A DNA stretch of 64,000 nucleotides, from positions 1-64,000 of the IMG/VR virus record IMGVR_UViG_3300042991_000131; one strand, 5' to 3'. The position numbers and the translations under genes were made by a program. Positions 62,274 to 64,000 of the stretch are shown piece by piece. The DNA is from a virus. The notes beneath the pieces were generated by a model. That model saw nothing but the letters and a program-made list of their open reading frames with translations. It was not told the origin of the DNA and did not search any database. Each line of letters begins with the position of its first letter. Position 1 is the stretch's first letter.

Positions 62274-62500
62274 GTATGCGTAGTCTTAGTGAACGTATCA
62301 ACAAACTGACACCAGCACAACGTTGGATATATAATCTTCAGCGGCATAATCTGCGCGTCAAGTCATACCCGAAGGGTCCATATGTTGCCAGGCCGTGCAG
62401 CATATGTACGTTCAGGCACCTAGAACGCAACTGTATAATCTGCGGTCGTGATTATCTTGAGATACAATTAAAAAGATTACCATACGCGATGCAAGCGTAA
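62261..62500 (+). CDS. 79-residue zinc-binding protein
   Basis: Overlaps the peptidase-like gene by 13 bases. Basic protein with CSIC and CIIC pairs eight residues apart, a compact zinc site, likely nucleic-acid binding. Function unknown. Confidence 0.5.
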   Translation: MHMLSMRSLSERINKLTPAQRWIYNLQRHNLRVKSYPKGPYVARPCSICTFRHLERNCIICGRDYLEIQLKRLPYAMQA

Positions 62501-62777
62501 CTTGATTTGATTAGTGCGTGTGATACAGTCTATTGGCATGGCATGTGCTAGGGGCTTGACACGATAATTGGCACGCGGGGTGCTAGGGTCCGGCCAGCGG
62601 GACCATACAGAAGGCAGACCATGGCAAGCGACCCGTTGACACTATTCCCCGGCCCGTTAATGTCGGGGATCGCCAGCCGAAAGGGCAAACGCTAGCGAAT
62701 GATTTGATTAGTCCATAATCAAATCAAACCGGATGATCCAGCCTCGCGTAATCACCCCAACGCCGAAAGGCCAACGC
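62501..62777 (+). promoter_or_regulatory. control segment of the right-end small-gene cluster
   Basis: Two GATTTGATTA copies (62504-62513 and the perfect 10-bp inverted repeat 62701-62725), a TTGACA at about 62556, a possible 24-codon frame (62621-62695) with AAGG before it, and a GCCGAAAGG mini-hairpin just before the gene at 62778. Likely promoter and operator for the small GC-rich genes. Confidence 0.55.
62621..62695 (+). CDS. possible 24-residue microprotein
   Basis: ATG at 62621 with AAGG six bases upstream and a TAG at 62693-62695. Too short to judge by composition; may be a leader peptide or chance. Confidence 0.25.
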   Translation: MASDPLTLFPGPLMSGIASRKGKR

Positions 62778-62993
62778 ATGACCGCATATGCATCAATCAA
62801 CTTCAAGACGAAGAAGGCTCTCAAGGAGGCCGTCCAACGCGGTGAACGGATTACGGTCCGTTCAATCACACCCATGGGAACGAATCAGGTCACCAGCGGC
62901 AAGGAGGCCATCGCCGGTCCTTGGTATCCTGAACCGCACAAGTGGTACGCTCAGGTGGTAATTACGGACGGTAAGATCACGAGCGTCAAGTAA
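62778..62993 (+). CDS. 71-residue hypothetical protein
   Basis: ATG 62778 with AAAGG inside a GAAA-capped mini-hairpin. Basic alpha/beta small protein, GC-rich codon use. First of four small genes at the right end. Unknown. Confidence 0.6.
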   Translation: MTAYASINFKTKKALKEAVQRGERITVRSITPMGTNQVTSGKEAIAGPWYPEPHKWYAQVVITDGKITSVK

Positions 62994-63000
62994 TCACGAG

Positions 63001-63036
63001 AACCCAGCTACTATAGTGGTAGCTGGGTTCAAGTGT
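63001..63036 (+). repeat. intergenic hairpin element, copy 1
   Basis: 11-bp stem (63001-63011 with 63019-63029), followed by TTCAAGTGTCAACCC; preceded by TAATCACGAG. Related elements at 63479 and 63901. Confidence 0.8.
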
Positions 63037-63053
63037 CAACCCAAGGAACCCTT

Positions 63054-63254
63054 ATGAACGCAGCCTCCTGTTTCTCAGTCCATGCAGGTAGCATGGGCGA
63101 CGGTGTCCCGCGCTGGATGGTACGCTCATCAATCCGCCAGGCCAAGACGCATGGCTGTAATCAGTTTCCGAGCGACGGACCACGTGGCAATCGGGCTGGT
63201 GTCGCCTACTGCTTCAAGTACCGGGCCGCGCCGGCTGAGTACAGGAAGGACTGA
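63054..63254 (+). CDS. 66-residue hypothetical protein
   Basis: ATG 63054 with AAGGA seven to eight bases upstream. Two cysteines far apart and a basic Gly-rich middle; no motif. Flanked by hairpin elements, GC-rich. Confidence 0.55.
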   Translation: MNAASCFSVHAGSMGDGVPRWMVRSSIRQAKTHGCNQFPSDGPRGNRAGVAYCFKYRAAPAEYRKD

Positions 63255-63257
63255 GCC

Positions 63258-63473
63258 ATGCATGCCAACGACTTCATCACGAAGCGTGAAAAGCTGTGCA
63301 AGGCTCGGCATCGCGAGATAATCACGCAGGCTATATTCACCATGCAGATGCATCTGCTCTTTTGTGAGGCTCAGCTGAGCAAGGGCTGGGATGACGACGC
63401 CGAGAAAAGCGACGAGGTCTACGAGACCTGGGTCGACCAGCTTGAGGCAGAGATAGAGGCGCTGAGCAAATAA
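63258..63473 (+). CDS. 71-residue hypothetical helical protein
   Basis: AAGGA upstream of ATG 63258, four bases after the previous stop. Helical, acidic C-terminus. No motif recognised. Confidence 0.55.
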   Translation: MHANDFITKREKLCKARHREIITQAIFTMQMHLLFCEAQLSKGWDDDAEKSDEVYETWVDQLEAEIEALSK

Positions 63474-63478
63474 CTTGT

Positions 63479-63516
63479 AGGCCAGGTCGGATTATCCGGC
63501 CTGGCCTTAAGTGTCG
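63479..63516 (+). repeat. intergenic hairpin element, copy 2
   Basis: 12-bp stem with one G-T pair (63479-63490 with 63496-63507), followed by TAAGTGTCGAACCCC. Diverged copy of the family. Confidence 0.75.
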
Positions 63517-63542
63517 AACCCCAAAGCCGAAAGGGCTTACCC

Positions 63543-63893
63543 ATGTTCATCCTCACCCGTTCCACCAATCGCCCTGGCCTGACCGATCCGGTCGGAGTCG
63601 GTGGCCCCGTCCAGCTGAGTTCCTTCCTCAATAAGCTGCGCCCGCGTGATCGCAGCGCGATAATCGCCCTGGAGCCTGGCCAGCGCGCTCCCGCGATCCT
63701 CTGCCCGTTCGATGGCGACATCGGCTTCCCGGTCGAGGTCTTCCGCTGCCCCGGTGGCAACGAGCATGACGCACACTTCAACGGTGCGCTCAAGGCTGCG
63801 CGTGAGGGTGTGCCTTCGCCACTCAATAATCTCACGATGCGTCAGGCCAGGATCGTGAACAGCGCCTTGAGTGTTGCAAGTATGAAGCACTAA
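63543..63893 (+). CDS. 116-residue hypothetical protein
   Basis: AAAGGG in a GAAA-capped mini-hairpin precedes ATG 63543. Beta-rich with HDAHFN and a CP/GG turn; no family recognised. ATA-ATC codon pairs that create TAATC occur in an otherwise GC-rich gene. Function unknown. Confidence 0.55.
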   Translation: MFILTRSTNRPGLTDPVGVGGPVQLSSFLNKLRPRDRSAIIALEPGQRAPAILCPFDGDIGFPVEVFRCPGGNEHDAHFNGALKAAREGVPSPLNNLTMRQARIVNSALSVASMKH

Positions 63894-63900
63894 TCACGAG

Positions 63901-63945
63901 AAGCCAGGCATCGTAGTGGTGCCTGGCTTCAAGTGTCAACCCTAA
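63901..63945 (+). repeat. intergenic hairpin element, copy 3
   Basis: 10-bp stem (63901-63910 with 63920-63929) with a loop similar to copy 1, followed by TTCAAGTGTCAACCC and preceded by TAATCACGAG as in copy 1. Confidence 0.8.
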
Positions 63946-63956
63946 TAAGGCACCAT

Positions 63957-64000
63957 ATGCTCACCCCACTCAATGCCAAGTACGCCAAAGCCAAGCAGCC
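63957..64000 (+). CDS. start of a further small gene, cut by the window end
   Basis: ATG 63957 after hairpin copy 3, with TAAGG upstream; 14 codons visible, basic composition (MLTPLNAKYAKAKQ). Same layout as the other right-end genes. Confidence 0.5.
   Translation, partial: MLTPLNAKYAKAKQ

Overview
The window is a contiguous piece of a tailed double-stranded DNA bacteriophage genome. The virion genes read terminase, portal, scaffold, coat, tail tube, tail-assembly chaperone with a -1 frameshift site, and a 1,329-residue tape measure, and no contractile sheath gene is seen. This fits a siphovirus; at about 0.15 nm per tape-measure residue the tail would be roughly 200 nm (inference). A lipoprotein signal, a membrane-anchored transglycosylase and a heptosyltransferase-like protein suggest a Gram-negative host. 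No integrase, repressor, ParA or RNA polymerase was recognised, so a virulent lifestyle is likely but not proven.

Layout. 1-1154: end of a plus-strand early cluster (PD-(D/E)XK nuclease, zinc-ribbon protein) and a terminator. 1195-2642: repeat-rich control region with palindromic operators. 2785-4155: GC-rich minus-strand cassette (ParB-like protein plus two small proteins). 4156-4890: second repeat-rich region upstream of the small terminase. 4891-36921: plus-strand virion genes, unusually with large appendage-type genes between portal and scaffold, and a GC-rich tail-fibre cassette at about 27.06-29.44 kb. 36969-43084: minus-strand operon (primase-helicase, dNMP kinase, adenine methylase, HNH endonuclease, DEDD exonuclease). 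43085-43956: control region repeating part of the first one. 43957-64000: plus-strand genes: two ParB-like proteins, a large structured RNA, tRNA-Thr, SNF2-type helicase, dCMP deaminase, intein-split ThyX, C5 methyltransferase, family A polymerase, VRR-NUC, NYN protein, HNH genes, a lysis-like cluster and small GC-rich genes separated by repeated hairpins.

How it works together. dCMP deaminase, ThyX and dNMP kinase push nucleotides toward dTTP; primase-helicase, SNF2-type helicase, polymerase and nucleases replicate and process DNA; two methyltransferases modify it. Genes are packed with ATGA/GTGA overlaps, so the few gaps stand out, and these hold nearly all of the repeats and predicted RNA structures.

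Most notable: (1) a C5 methyltransferase and a second phage protein family appear to be encoded full-length in two frames of the same 0.8 kb, each with its own Shine-Dalgarno and GTG; (2) a roughly 350-nt structured RNA candidate at 44.94-45.29 kb carries a hairpin identical in its loop to the 16S rRNA 790 loop and shares a 15-nt motif, in a similar fold, with a second structured leader at 52.23-52.36 kb; (3) the two control regions share a duplicated module, operator palindromes and other repeats; (4) the pentamer GATTA/TAATC is strongly over-used, even at synonymous positions in GC-rich genes, but absent by eye from the two GC-rich cassettes. All positions come from reading the sequence by eye; no database search or folding program was run.
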